A stretch of 64,000 nt of DNA from Kribbella aluminosa (GCF_017876295.1 NZ_JAGINT010000001.1:2294001-2358000), one strand, 5' to 3'. Counted from the stretch's first letter, positions 25,515 through 34,281 are shown. Notes: generated by a model not told the origin, from the sequence alone. A program made the numbers and translations.

Positions 25515-26701
25515 CCGCGCAGGCCCCGGTGGAAGCCGGGAGCCGCAGCGACGAGATCCGGATCGGGATCGCGCTGTCGGCGATGGGTTTCGTGCTGGCG
25601 GGGCTCGGGGCGTGCGTGGCGATCCTCGCCCGTGACCTGCGGGAGCCGACCAGCCGGCTGGCGCTGCTGTCGTCCGGGTTCGCTGTCGGGCTGATGCTGG
25701 TCGCCGTGGTCGGACCGCGGATGCTCCGGCGGTGGGCGATGCCTACGGTGCTCGCACTGGGGTCGGTCGTGTGCGCGGTGGGCGCGGTGCTGATCGGGGT
25801 CGCTCCGTCGTACGTCGTGGCAATCACAGGCGGCCTGCTGGTCGGTCTAGGCGGCGCCTTGCTGGTGCTGGTCGCTCCGCTGATGCTGAACGGTCCCGCT
25901 GCCGCTTCCCGCCTCAGTCGGGTGAACGCAGTAGCCAGCGGCACAGGCATCTTCGCGCCACTGGCCATCGGCACCCTCGACACCCTTGGCCCCACAGGCC
26001 GCCTCGCCATGCTCGCAGCAGCTCCACCGCTGCTGTTTCTCGCGTTCCTGACTCCTCGTTCCAGGCAAACACATCAGTCTGAGGAGCCTCCTATTCCTGT
26101 GCTGATCGACTCGGCTCCGGCGGTTGGGTTGGGGCGGAAGTGGCGGCGGGTGGGGCGGCGGGTTGTGGTGGATGTGGGGGCGGGGTGGTTGCGGGTGGTG
26201 CTGGCGGTGTCGGTGGAGTTCTGTTTTGTGGTGTGGGCGGTGGCTCGGCTGGTGGCCAGCGGGCTGCCTACTGCGACGGCGGCCTTGCTCGGTAGTGCGT
26301 TTCCGATCGGGATGGCCGTCGGGCGGGCGGTCGGGCCGATCAGGATCAACGGGTGGTCGCCGGTGGTGCCGTCCAGCGTGCTTGCTGCCGTGGGGACGTT
26401 GCTGGTGAGCCTGTTCGACGGACCAGCAGTAGTGGCCGGCGGGCTGGTCGTGGCGGGGCTCGGTGTCGCGCCGCTCTACCCGGTCACGCTCGCCGCCCTC
26501 GTCGCGACGCCGGGTATCAGCTCTGCCCGTCTCGCCGCGGTCGGCGCGCTCGCGTCCGGTACGGCGATCCTCGTCGCCCCGGCGCTGCTCGCCGTACTGG
26601 CGCGTGTCCTCGACCTGCGGACGGCGTACCTGATCACGCTCCCGCTGCTCGCCGTACTTCTCCTGCTCAGCCGTCGATCCGGCCGCACCGCGTTCGTGTA
26701 G
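25511..26701 (+). CDS. MFS transporter, CynX/NimT-like
   Basis: 396-aa, 12-helix transporter starting at ATG 25511, which overlaps the HAD stop (ATGA). Hydrophobic segments include IGIALSAMGFVLAGLGACVAIL and VPSSVLAAVGTLLVSLF. The central cytoplasmic loop (TPRSRQTHQSEEPPIPVLIDSAP) is followed by a stretch (26110-26250) that is strikingly G-rich on the coding strand, encoding GRKWRRVGRRVVVDVGAGWL; base composition there differs from both flanks. Co-translation with the HAD protein and the divergent ROK gene suggest a carbohydrate-linked substrate. Confidence 0.85.
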   Translation: MTAQAPVEAGSRSDEIRIGIALSAMGFVLAGLGACVAILARDLREPTSRLALLSSGFAVGLMLVAVVGPRMLRRWAMPTVLALGSVVCAVGAVLIGVAPSYVVAITGGLLVGLGGALLVLVAPLMLNGPAAASRLSRVNAVASGTGIFAPLAIGTLDTLGPTGRLAMLAAAPPLLFLAFLTPRSRQTHQSEEPPIPVLIDSAPAVGLGRKWRRVGRRVVVDVGAGWLRVVLAVSVEFCFVVWAVARLVASGLPTATAALLGSAFPIGMAVGRAVGPIRINGWSPVVPSSVLAAVGTLLVSLFDGPAVVAGGLVVAGLGVAPLYPVTLAALVATPGISSARLAAVGALASGTAILVAPALLAVLARVLDLRTAYLITLPLLAVLLLLSRRSGRTAFV

Positions 26702-26741
26702 GAGGTGACAACACACCCACACCGAACGAGGTGACCCCATC

Positions 26742-27575
26742 ATGAAGCTCCTGATCGACGGCCTGGCGATGCCCGAGTCCGCCCGCTGGCACGACGGCCG
26801 GTTGTGGTTCTGCAACTGGATCGAGCAGCAGGTGGTGTCCATCGACGCCGACGGCAAGACCGAGTACCTCGACGTACCGGTCAAGAACCTGATGGGCTGG
26901 TCGATCGAGTGGACCCCCGACGGCCGCCTGCTGACCACCGGCGACAAGCTCCGCCGGTACGAGCCCGACGGCTCCGTCACCGTGCTCGCGGACCAGCACG
27001 CGAACGAGCTCGTGGTCGATGCCCGCGGCAACATCTACCTGGACGGTGCGGACTTCGACTTCTCCGGGGGCGAGGCACCGAAACCCGGCTGGATCAGGCT
27101 CGTCACCCCGGACGGCGCGATCCGGGAGGTGGCCGGCCAGATCGAGTTCCCGAACGGCATGGTGCTCACCCCGGACGGCCGGACGCTGGTGGTCGCCGAG
27201 TCGTTCGCCGGCCGGTTGACGGCGTTCGACGTACAGCCGAACGGCGACCTCACGAACCGCCGGGTGTACGCCGGCAACCTCGGCCCGGACGGGATCTGCC
27301 TGGACGCCGAGGGCGCGATCTGGTCGCAGACCGGCAGCGAGGGCGTGGTCCGGGTCGCCGACGGCGGCGAGATCCTGCAACGCATCGACCTGCCGGAGGA
27401 CCGCGCCCCGTTCGCGCTCACGCTGGTCGACTTCGACGGGCCGACGCTGTGCCTCCTGACGTCCGAGTGGCACCTGAACGACTCGATCGCGAACAACCTC
27501 GCCCGCCTCCGCAGCGGCGCCCACACCGGCCAGATCCACACAATCCCAGTCGCCGTACCGCCCGCCGCTGGCTAA
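26742..27575 (+). CDS. SMP-30/gluconolactonase family protein
   Basis: 277-aa six-bladed beta-propeller lactonase. PESARWHDGRLWFCNW carries the first metal-binding Glu, and repeated blade strands such as GWSIEWTPDGRLLTT, LVVDARGNIYLD, FPNGMVLTPDGRTLVVAES and GPDGICLDAEGAIW contain the conserved Asn/Asp calcium or zinc ligands. Members hydrolyse sugar lactones or similar esters in the cytosol. Start ATG 26742 with GAGGTGA upstream. It follows the MFS gene by 40 bp in the same direction. Its TAA stop lies inside the -10 box of the next gene. Confidence 0.9.
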   Translation: MKLLIDGLAMPESARWHDGRLWFCNWIEQQVVSIDADGKTEYLDVPVKNLMGWSIEWTPDGRLLTTGDKLRRYEPDGSVTVLADQHANELVVDARGNIYLDGADFDFSGGEAPKPGWIRLVTPDGAIREVAGQIEFPNGMVLTPDGRTLVVAESFAGRLTAFDVQPNGDLTNRRVYAGNLGPDGICLDAEGAIWSQTGSEGVVRVADGGEILQRIDLPEDRAPFALTLVDFDGPTLCLLTSEWHLNDSIANNLARLRSGAHTGQIHTIPVAVPPAAG

Positions 27576-27578
27576 CAT
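27573..27578 (+). promoter_or_regulatory. -10 box of GNAT gene overlapping the preceding stop codon
   Basis: TAACAT spans the TAA stop of the lactonase gene and ends 8 nt before the ATG at 27587. This is the spacing seen at the other leaderless genes here, so the GNAT gene can be transcribed independently. Confidence 0.45.
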
Positions 27579-27586
27579 CCCACCCA

Positions 27587-28069
27587 ATGAACATCCGCAC
27601 GTACGCCGACGCCGACCTGCAACCGCTGATCGACCTCACGATCGACACGTTCGGTCCGTTCTTCGAGGACTCGTTCCGCCCGCTGGTCGGCGACCTGATC
27701 TACACCCGTCAGCACGGCGATTGGCAGGACGCCTACCGCAAGCAGTTGCCCGGCCTGCACGACCCGGCCGAGCACAAGCACGTCGCCGTCGCCGAGCAGG
27801 ACGGCGAGATCATCGGGTACGTCGCCTGGCACGTCGAACCGAGCCGCTCCAAGGGCACGGTCGTCCTCCTGGGCGTCGCCGAGGAACACCGCCGCTCGAC
27901 CAGCGCCACCGCCCTCTGCGAGCACGCGTTCACGGCGATGCGCGCCGCGGGAGCGCAGTACGTCGAGATCGGCACCGGCGGCGACCCGTTCCACGCGCCG
28001 GCCCGGGCGTTCTACGAGAGCCTCGGCTGCGTGAAACTCCCGGTCGCCGTGTACTTCCGCGAGCTATAG
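27587..28069 (+). CDS. GNAT family N-acetyltransferase
   Basis: 160-aa acetyltransferase beginning MNIRTYADADLQPLIDL. Beta-4 is EIIGYVAWHVEPS, motif A is GTVVLLGVAEEHRRSTSATALCEHAF (the Q/RxxGxG/A loop is degenerate, RRSTSA), and the C-terminal GGDPFHAPARAFYESLGCVKLPVAVYFREL is typical. The substrate is unknown. The open frame extends far upstream through the lactonase gene but only as a shadow. A leaderless-type -10 box precedes ATG 27587. The gene is followed by a hairpin-rich non-coding stretch. Confidence 0.86.
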   Translation: MNIRTYADADLQPLIDLTIDTFGPFFEDSFRPLVGDLIYTRQHGDWQDAYRKQLPGLHDPAEHKHVAVAEQDGEIIGYVAWHVEPSRSKGTVVLLGVAEEHRRSTSATALCEHAFTAMRAAGAQYVEIGTGGDPFHAPARAFYESLGCVKLPVAVYFREL

Positions 28070-28394
28070 CGGCGCGCTATCTCAGCGGTTAACCACTGAG
28101 GTTGTCCCTTCACCACTGGCATGCAGGCGGCGAAGGGGCAAGGTGCGGGGTGAACCCCAGTGCCGTTCAGTTGAGGGAGCAGGCCGCCACTGCCGTGCAG
28201 TAGAGGCTGCGCCAGGCGTGCGGGCGGGCGCAGTGGATGTATACGTACTGTCGAGCTGCCGAAGTCCACGTCCGACACCACGAGCCATCGCACCCGGCCG
28301 ACCGGGTTGACAAACCCCACTGCACTAACTGAACGGCAGGGGGGTGGCCTCTGACTTGGCCGGCTCGGGCCGGGTGACCTTCACGGATCCGAGC
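28070..28394. other. Non-coding interval with clustered hairpins and repeats
   Basis: 325 bp between convergent genes hold no credible gene but many dyads: a 20-bp near-palindrome at 28081-28100 (CTCAG/CTGAG outer arms, GGTTAACC core), a 10-bp stem 28102-28111 with 28132-28141 (one G-U type pair), GGGG-TGAA-CCCC at 28147-28158, ACTGC-CGT-GCAGT at 28189-28201, CTGCGCC (28207-28213) with GGCGCAG (28227-28233), and long-range arms TGCCGTTCAGTT (28161-28172) with AACTGAACGGCA (28327-28338). A 20-bp direct repeat (16 of 20) links 28159-28178 with 28188-28207. It could be a structured RNA, a terminator cluster or a small mobile element. Confidence 0.65.
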
Positions 28395-29000
28395 TCAGAC
28401 GGGAAGGTCGTGCCGGCGGAGCAGTTCGACGAGGGCTGGTACGCCGGCCGACAGGTCGTACAGCTCCGCCCGCAGGCCGACGCTCTGCGCGCCCGCCACG
28501 TTGGCGGCGTTGTCGTCGATGAACAGCACCTCGGACGAGGGTACGTCGATCGTGCTCAGGATCTCCCGGAAGTACGCCGGGTCCGGCTTCGCGAGGCCGA
28601 GGTCGCAGGAGTAGAACGTCCGGTCGAACCAGGCGCCGTACCCGCGTTCGTCCTGCATGATCGCCCGCCGGTAGGCCTGCTGGTTGGTGGCCAGGTGGCA
28701 GTCGACGCCGGCCGCCCGGAGCGCCTGGATCAGCTCGACCACCTCGGGCTCGGCGGCGAACCAGCTCCACGGCTCGATCGCCTCCTCGACGGACGCGGTC
28801 GAGTTCCAGCGCCGGAGTACGTCGGCGAGCGTGTCCCGGAAGTCGGCCTTCCCGACCAGCGCCGGCCGCTCGGCCGCCATCAGGTCGCTGACGAAGGCGT
28901 CGCCGTCGGCGGGTACCAGTGCGCCCAGGCGGCTCCACCAGTCGAAGGTGGGCCGCTGGAGCACTCCGTCGGCATCGAACAGGACGGCGCGTGAGGTCAT
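28395..29000 (-). CDS. HAD family hydrolase
   Basis: 201-aa haloacid-dehalogenase-type phosphatase. Motif I is VLFDADGVLQRP, motif II the Thr in HLATNQQAYR, motif III GLAKPDPAYF and motif IV VLFIDDNAANVAGAQ. The small helical cap resembles epoxide-hydrolase N-terminal-like and YihX-type phosphatases. Start ATG 29000. It diverges from the sugar ABC transport operon over 118 bp that contain dyads, so it may be co-regulated and act on an imported sugar phosphate. Substrate unproven. Confidence 0.88.
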   Translation of the reverse strand: MTSRAVLFDADGVLQRPTFDWWSRLGALVPADGDAFVSDLMAAERPALVGKADFRDTLADVLRRWNSTASVEEAIEPWSWFAAEPEVVELIQALRAAGVDCHLATNQQAYRRAIMQDERGYGAWFDRTFYSCDLGLAKPDPAYFREILSTIDVPSSEVLFIDDNAANVAGAQSVGLRAELYDLSAGVPALVELLRRHDLPV

Positions 29001-29048
29001 GGCGTCATCTTGTCATCGGAGGGCTTGACCGGTTCAGTCGGTATGCGC

Positions 29049-29074
29049 TTACCTATGGCTACGTAAACATAGGT
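29049..29074. promoter_or_regulatory. Operator-like dyads ahead of the sugar ABC operon
   Basis: Two overlapping inverted repeats: TTAC (29049-29052) with GTAA (29063-29066), and ACCTATG (29051-29057) with CATAGGT (29068-29074), each with a 10-nt spacer. A TTGACC at 29025-29030 could be a -35 box with TTACCT (29049-29054) as -10. A dyad here fits control by a sugar-responsive repressor (LacI or ROK type) encoded elsewhere. Confidence 0.5.
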
Positions 29075-29118
29075 GGACACCTTCCGGCGAAATCCAACAG
29101 AAAGCGCCAGGTGAGGCT

Positions 29119-30393
29119 ATGACCCTGAGTAGAAGGAAATTCCTGGCGGCCGGCACCGCCGCGGCCGCCGCCGGTCTCACCGGCTGCGGCTCCGTCGGCT
29201 CACTGGGTGGAAAGAACGAGCTCAGCATGTGGACCTGGGTCGGGTCCGTGAACGACGGCCTGATCGGCCAGGCCGAGAAGGCGATCCCCGGGTACGACGG
29301 CATGAAGCTGGCGATGACCCGGATCGGCTCCAACTACAAGACCAAGGTGCTGACCGCACTGGCCGGGAAGTCCCTGGTACCGGACATCGTCGCGATCAAC
29401 GACGACGTCGCGACCTACTTCCCGAACGCGGACCAGTTCCACGACCTGTACGAGCTCGGCGCCAAGGATCTCGAGCAGGACTTCCTGCCCTGGAAGTGGA
29501 AGTGGGGGGTCACTCCACAGGGCAAGATGATGGCGTATCCGATGGACACCGGCCCGACCGCGCTGTTCTACCGCACCGACATCTTCACCAAGGCCGGCAT
29601 CGACATCGACCCGGCCGCGGTCGCGGGACTCGCACCGGACTGGGACACCTTTATCGCGCTCGGAAAGAAGCTCAAGCAGGCCGTACCGGGCTCGTCGATC
29701 ACCGACAACATCACCAGCATCTACGGCTACCGGATGGCCCAACTGCCCAAGAAGTACATGACGAAGGAAGGGCAGTACATCGGCGATCAGGACCACGTAC
29801 GGCAGTCGTTCGACCTGGCCGTACGGGTCGTGAAGGAAGGGCTGTCGGCTAACGCCCAGAACTCGACCGACAAGAACGCGGTCGTCACCAACGGCAAGCT
29901 CGTCGCCTACAACGGTGCGGTCTGGTGGGCGCAGCTCGGGCCGAAGAACGCGGCCCCGAAGACCAAGGGACTCTGGCGGGTGACGGCGGCTCCTGGTGGC
30001 GCCGGCAACAAGGGCGGGTCGTTCCTGGCGATCACGAAGTACTGCAAGAACCCACAGGCGGCCTTCGCGCTGATCAGCTGGCTGGAGTCGGCCAAGAACC
30101 AGGCCCAGGCGTTCCTGGACCCGGTGCTGTTCCCGTCCACGCCGGCCAGTTACACGGACTCGCGGCTGTCGGCGCCGGACCCGTTCTTCGGCGGTCAGAA
30201 GATCGTCGACGTGTTCGCGGACTCCGCGAAGAAGTACCCGGGCGCGTACTTCTCGCCGTACGACAGCATCATCGACACCCCGATCGGTGCCGAACTGGTG
30301 AACATCGAGGCGTCCGGCAAGAACCCCGACCAGGCCTGGGCGGACGCCCAGCACCAGGTCCAGCGCGAGCTCAGCCGAGTGGGGGCGATCTGA
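29119..30393 (+). CDS. Sugar ABC transporter substrate-binding lipoprotein
   Basis: 424-aa extracytoplasmic solute-binding protein of the MalE-like family 1. The N-terminus combines a twin-arginine motif (SRRKFL, R5-R6) with a lipobox LTGC at C23, so it is probably Tat-exported and then lipid-anchored. The mature part has the usual features: LSMWTWVGS, DIVAINDDVATYFPNA, MDTGPTALFYRTDIF, and late NPQAAFALISWLES. It captures a sugar or oligosaccharide for the two permeases that follow directly. There is no ATPase gene in the cluster, as is common when a shared MsiK-type ATPase serves many importers. Confidence 0.93.
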   Translation: MTLSRRKFLAAGTAAAAAGLTGCGSVGSLGGKNELSMWTWVGSVNDGLIGQAEKAIPGYDGMKLAMTRIGSNYKTKVLTALAGKSLVPDIVAINDDVATYFPNADQFHDLYELGAKDLEQDFLPWKWKWGVTPQGKMMAYPMDTGPTALFYRTDIFTKAGIDIDPAAVAGLAPDWDTFIALGKKLKQAVPGSSITDNITSIYGYRMAQLPKKYMTKEGQYIGDQDHVRQSFDLAVRVVKEGLSANAQNSTDKNAVVTNGKLVAYNGAVWWAQLGPKNAAPKTKGLWRVTAAPGGAGNKGGSFLAITKYCKNPQAAFALISWLESAKNQAQAFLDPVLFPSTPASYTDSRLSAPDPFFGGQKIVDVFADSAKKYPGAYFSPYDSIIDTPIGAELVNIEASGKNPDQAWADAQHQVQRELSRVGAI

Positions 30394-31422
30394 ATGGCAG
30401 TCACCAGTAAGGCCGCCCCGGCCGCTGTGGCCACCACCGCGGCGGACGACAAGCCGCCGAACAAGTACCGGCAGGCGCTTCCGCAGTACACGGCGGTCGC
30501 GCCGTTCTTCATCCTGTTCGCGATCTTCGGCGCGTTCCCGGTGCTGTTCTCGATCTGGATCTCGTTCCACTCCTGGGACGGCATCGGGCAGATGAAGTGG
30601 GTCGGCCTGGAGCAGTACCACTACCTGCTCACCGACGCGACGTTCTGGAAGACGATCGGCAACACGCTGATCATCTGGGTGCTGTCCACGGTCCCGATGC
30701 TGCTGCTCGCGCTGGTGATCGCGAACGCCCTGCACAACGCGACCCGGCTGCGTACCTTCTACCGGATCGCGTACTTCGTCCCGAACGTCACCTCGGTGGT
30801 CGCGATCACGCTGGTGTTCGGCTCGATCTTCAGCAACAACTTCGGCCTGCTGAACGCGTTCCTGCAGTCGATCGGGCTCGGCAAGGTCGAATGGCTGACC
30901 TCGCCGTGGGGGATCAAGATCGCGATCGCCACCATCGTCACCTGGCGCTGGGTCGGCTACAACGCGATCATCTACCTGGCCGGCCTGCAGGCGATCTCCG
31001 CCGACGTGTACGAGGCCGCGAAGGTGGACGGTGCCTCGCCGCGGCAGACGTTCTGGCGGATCACGGTGCCGATGCTGCGGCCGGTGATCCTGTTCACCGC
31101 CGTCACGTCGACGATCGGCGGCCTGCAGATCTTCACCGAGTCCCGGGTGCTGTTCGGCGACACCAGCAGCATCGGCGGACCTGGCGACGCCGGCCTGACG
31201 ATCGTCTCGTACCTGTACCAGAGCGCGTTCATCAAGAACCAGTTCGGGTACGGGGCTGCGATCGGGTGGGCACTGTTCGTGCTGATCGTACTGTTCAGCA
31301 TCATCAACTGGCGGCTGATCGGCGGCAACGACGAGGAACGACTGACCCGACGCGCCGCTCGGCGGGTGGAACGCAGGATCGCAGCCCAGAATGCCAAGAA
31401 GGAGGCCGCCGATGTCCGTTGA
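30394..31422 (+). CDS. Sugar ABC transporter permease (MalF type)
   Basis: 342-aa inner-membrane permease with about six helices. The Ala/Lys-rich N-terminus is cytosolic, helix 1 is YTAVAPFFILFAIFGAFPVLFSI, and the EAA loop that contacts the ATPase is DVYEAAKVDGASPRQTFWRITVPMLRP. ATG 30394 directly follows the binding-protein stop. The tail is basic and extended (RRAARRVERRIAAQNAKKEA). Its last 11 bp overlap the second permease gene. Confidence 0.93.
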   Translation: MAVTSKAAPAAVATTAADDKPPNKYRQALPQYTAVAPFFILFAIFGAFPVLFSIWISFHSWDGIGQMKWVGLEQYHYLLTDATFWKTIGNTLIIWVLSTVPMLLLALVIANALHNATRLRTFYRIAYFVPNVTSVVAITLVFGSIFSNNFGLLNAFLQSIGLGKVEWLTSPWGIKIAIATIVTWRWVGYNAIIYLAGLQAISADVYEAAKVDGASPRQTFWRITVPMLRPVILFTAVTSTIGGLQIFTESRVLFGDTSSIGGPGDAGLTIVSYLYQSAFIKNQFGYGAAIGWALFVLIVLFSIINWRLIGGNDEERLTRRAARRVERRIAAQNAKKEAADVR

Positions 31423-32239
31423 GCGCGTACGCACCGCAGTCGGTCACGTCGTGCTGATGTTCGGCGTCCTGGTCTCGCTGTTCCCGTTCTACTGGATGGT
31501 GGTGATGGCCTCCAACACCACCCCGGACATCTTCAGCTATCCGCCCAAGCTGCTGATCGGCTCGCACCTGTTCGAGAACATGGGCAAGGTGCTGGACAAC
31601 ATCGACTTCTTCGGTTCGATGCTGCTCACGCTGGTCGCGTCCCTCGCGGTCACGGTGCTGGTGCTGTTCTTCGACTCGCTGGCCGCGTTCGCGTTCGCGA
31701 AGTACCAGTTCCCGGGCCGGAACGTGCTGTTCGGCATCTTGCTCGCGACGTTCATGATCCCGACCCAGCTGTCGCTCGTACCGCAGTTCGTGGTGCTCGC
31801 GCAGTTCGGCTGGATCGGGTCGCTGAAGGCCCTCGTCATCCCGGGCGCGGCCAACGCGTTCGGGATCTTCTGGATGCGCCAGTACGCCAAGGGCGCGATC
31901 CCCGACGAACTGATCTCGGCCGCCAAGGTCGACGGCGCCGGCTTCTTCCGGCAGTACCTCACCGTCGGCCTGCCGGTGCTCCGGCCCGGTCTGGCCTTCC
32001 TCGGTATCTTCACGTTCATCAACGTCTGGAACGACTACCTCTGGCCGCTGATCGTGATGACCGACCCGAACCGCCTCACCCTGCAGGTCGCCCTCGACCA
32101 GCTGAACGGCATCTACGGCACCGACTACTCGATGGTGATGGCCGGTGCGTTGATGAGCGTCATCCCCCTGATCGGCGTCTTCCTGATCGGCGCGCGTTCG
32201 TTCATCGCCGACCTGGCGGCAGGCGCCATGAAGTTCTGA
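31412..32239 (+). CDS. Sugar ABC transporter permease (MalG type)
   Basis: 275-aa permease, six helices, with EAA-type loop ISAAKVDGAGFFRQYLTVGLPVLRPGL and the MalG-like WNDYLWPLIVMTDPNRLTLQVAL region near the C-terminus. The start is ATG 31412, preceded by AAGGAGG at 31399-31405; upstream in-frame codons have no ribosome site. It overlaps the first permease gene by 11 bp. It works as a heterodimer with that protein. Confidence 0.93.
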   Translation: MSVERVRTAVGHVVLMFGVLVSLFPFYWMVVMASNTTPDIFSYPPKLLIGSHLFENMGKVLDNIDFFGSMLLTLVASLAVTVLVLFFDSLAAFAFAKYQFPGRNVLFGILLATFMIPTQLSLVPQFVVLAQFGWIGSLKALVIPGAANAFGIFWMRQYAKGAIPDELISAAKVDGAGFFRQYLTVGLPVLRPGLAFLGIFTFINVWNDYLWPLIVMTDPNRLTLQVALDQLNGIYGTDYSMVMAGALMSVIPLIGVFLIGARSFIADLAAGAMKF

Positions 32240-32272
32240 CCTGAAACCACAAAACCAACCACGGGATCTCTT

Positions 32273-34261
32273 TTGACTGACCAAACGCTCCGCTGGGGCA
32301 TCATCGGCACCGGCAATATCGCTTCCCGGTTCGCCAGCCAGGTGCCGACGTCGAAGACCAACGAGGTCGTCGCCGTCGGCAGCCGGTCCATCGAGTCGGC
32401 GAACACGTTCGCGGACAAGTGGGACATCGCGAACCGGCACGCGTCGTACGAGGACCTGCTCGCCGACGACAGCGTCGAGGCGGTGTACATCGCGACCCCG
32501 CACCCGATGCACGTCGAGTGGGCGATCAAGGCGGCCGAGGCCGGCAAGCACGTGCTGTGCGAGAAGCCGCTGGCGATCAACCGCGCGTGGGCCGAGGCGA
32601 TGATCGAGGCTGCGGTACGCAACGACGTCTTCCTGATGGAGGCGTACATGTACCGGTGCCTGCCGCAGACCAAGCTGATCACCCAACTGGTCCGCGACGG
32701 CGAGCTCGGCACCGTCCACCAGATCCAGGCGACGTTCGCGTTCGCGGCCGGGTACCGGCCGGAGAGCCGGATCTTCGCCGACGACCTGGCCGGCGGCGGC
32801 ATCCTCGACGTCGGCGGGTACCCGGTCTCGATGGCCCGCCTGATCGCCGGTGCGGCGACCGGCCGGCCGTACGCCGAACCGGCCGCCGTCAACGCGGTCG
32901 GCCAGGTCGGCGAGACCGGCGCCGACGAATGGACGGTGGCGACGCTGTTCTTCGACGGCGGCATCACCGCACAGATCAGCACCGGCGTACGGCTCGGCGA
33001 CCAGAACCAGGTCCGGATCTACGGCAGCAAGGGCTACCTGCAGATCGACGACCCGTGGTTCGGCGGCGACGGCAAGCCGGCCCACGTCACGCTGTACCGG
33101 GCCGGGGAGGAGCCGCGGGAGATTTCCGCGGAGCCGGCGCTGATCTACACGGCCGAGGCCGAGGCGGTGCAGGCCGCGATCGCTTCCGGTGCGAAGGAGG
33201 CACCGGAGATGAGCTGGGCGGACACGCTCGGCAACCTCACCGTCCAGGACCAGTGGCGGGCCGCGATCGGGCAGCAGTACGCGAGCGAGCGGGACGACGC
33301 GAACATCCCGACCGCGACCGGACGCCCGCTGGCCAAGCGCGCCGACGCCCCGATGACGTACGGCCACGTGCCGGGGGTCGACAAGCAGGTGTCCCGGCTG
33401 GTGATGGGCGTGGACAACCAGCAGACGCTGCCGCACGCCGCGGTGGTCTTCGACGACTTCGTCGAGCGCGGCGGTACGACGTTCGACACGGCGTACATCT
33501 ACGGCGGCGGGCGTGGCGAGAAGCTGCTCGGGCAGTGGATGAAGTCGCGCGGCAACCGGGACGACGTGGTCGTGATCGGCAAGGGCGCGCACACGCCGCA
33601 CTGCGACCCGGAGTCGATCACCCGGCAGCTGCACGAGAGCCTCGAGCGGCTGCAGACCGATCATGTCGACCTGTACTTCATGCACCGGGACAACGAGGAG
33701 ATCCCGGTGTCGGAGTTCGTCGACGTACTGGACGAGCACTTCAAGGCCGGCCGGATCAAGGCGTTCGGCGGGTCGAACTGGTCCACCGGGCGCTTCGACG
33801 AGGCGAACGCGTACGCCGAGGCGAACAGCAAGCAGCCGTTCACGCTGCTCAGCAACCACCTCAGCCTCGCGCGGGCGTACGACGTACCTTGGGCCGGCTG
33901 CCGACACGTGGCGGACGACGAGTCGCAGGCGTGGCTGCGGGAGCGGCAGGTCGCGCTGTTCCCGTGGTCGAGCCAGGCGCGCGGGTTCTTCACCGGGCGG
34001 GCCAAGCCGGAGGACACCTCGGACTCCGAGCTGGTGCGCTGCTTCTACTCCGACGAGAACTTCCGCCGGCTGGACCGCGCGCGGGAGCTCGCGGCGGCGA
34101 AGGGCGTCGAGCCGACCGCGATCGCACTGGCCTGGCTGCTGCACCAGCCGTACCTGGTGTTCCCGCTGATCGGGCCGCGGCACGTCAGCGAGACGCGGAC
34201 CTCGACACCGGGGCTGTCGGTGACGCTGACGGCCGAGGAAGTGGCCTACCTCACTGCCTGA
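32273..34261 (+). CDS. Bifunctional fusion: Gfo/Idh/MocA dehydrogenase + aldo/keto reductase
   Basis: 662-aa protein formed from two complete oxidoreductases. Residues 1 to ~335 are a Gfo/Idh/MocA enzyme: Rossmann WGIIGTGNIASRF, E97-K98-P99 of the EKP motif, GGGILDVGGYP and a C-terminal beta-sheet. Residues ~350-662 are an aldo/keto reductase with the catalytic tetrad D405, Y410, K437 and H471 (TFDTAYIYG, VVVIGKG, YFMHRD) and the NADP-binding end. The start is TTG 32273, 33 bp after the permease gene, so it belongs to the sugar import operon. Oxidation by one half and reduction by the other could epimerise or isomerise the imported sugar with internal cofactor recycling; that is inference. 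Confidence 0.88.
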   Translation: MTDQTLRWGIIGTGNIASRFASQVPTSKTNEVVAVGSRSIESANTFADKWDIANRHASYEDLLADDSVEAVYIATPHPMHVEWAIKAAEAGKHVLCEKPLAINRAWAEAMIEAAVRNDVFLMEAYMYRCLPQTKLITQLVRDGELGTVHQIQATFAFAAGYRPESRIFADDLAGGGILDVGGYPVSMARLIAGAATGRPYAEPAAVNAVGQVGETGADEWTVATLFFDGGITAQISTGVRLGDQNQVRIYGSKGYLQIDDPWFGGDGKPAHVTLYRAGEEPREISAEPALIYTAEAEAVQAAIASGAKEAPEMSWADTLGNLTVQDQWRAAIGQQYASERDDANIPTATGRPLAKRADAPMTYGHVPGVDKQVSRLVMGVDNQQTLPHAAVVFDDFVERGGTTFDTAYIYGGGRGEKLLGQWMKSRGNRDDVVVIGKGAHTPHCDPESITRQLHESLERLQTDHVDLYFMHRDNEEIPVSEFVDVLDEHFKAGRIKAFGGSNWSTGRFDEANAYAEANSKQPFTLLSNHLSLARAYDVPWAGCRHVADDESQAWLRERQVALFPWSSQARGFFTGRAKPEDTSDSELVRCFYSDENFRRLDRARELAAAKGVEPTAIALAWLLHQPYLVFPLIGPRHVSETRTSTPGLSVTLTAEEVAYLTA

Positions 34262-34281
34262 TGCACTGCCTGACGGCGGAA

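Noticed and set aside
26110..26250. G-quadruplex-forming regulatory element in the MFS gene
   Set aside because: Runs of G are frequent but the loops between usable G-tracts are too long or irregular, and the stretch is plainly coding.
28012..28320. A 102-codon minus-strand frame over the hairpin-rich interval
   Set aside because: No ribosome site, weak codon bias, and it runs into the end of the GNAT gene; the DNA repeats explain the region better.
28307..28331. TTGACA at 28307 as a promoter
   Set aside because: No -10 hexamer lies at 16-19 nt, and the next gene downstream is on the opposite strand.
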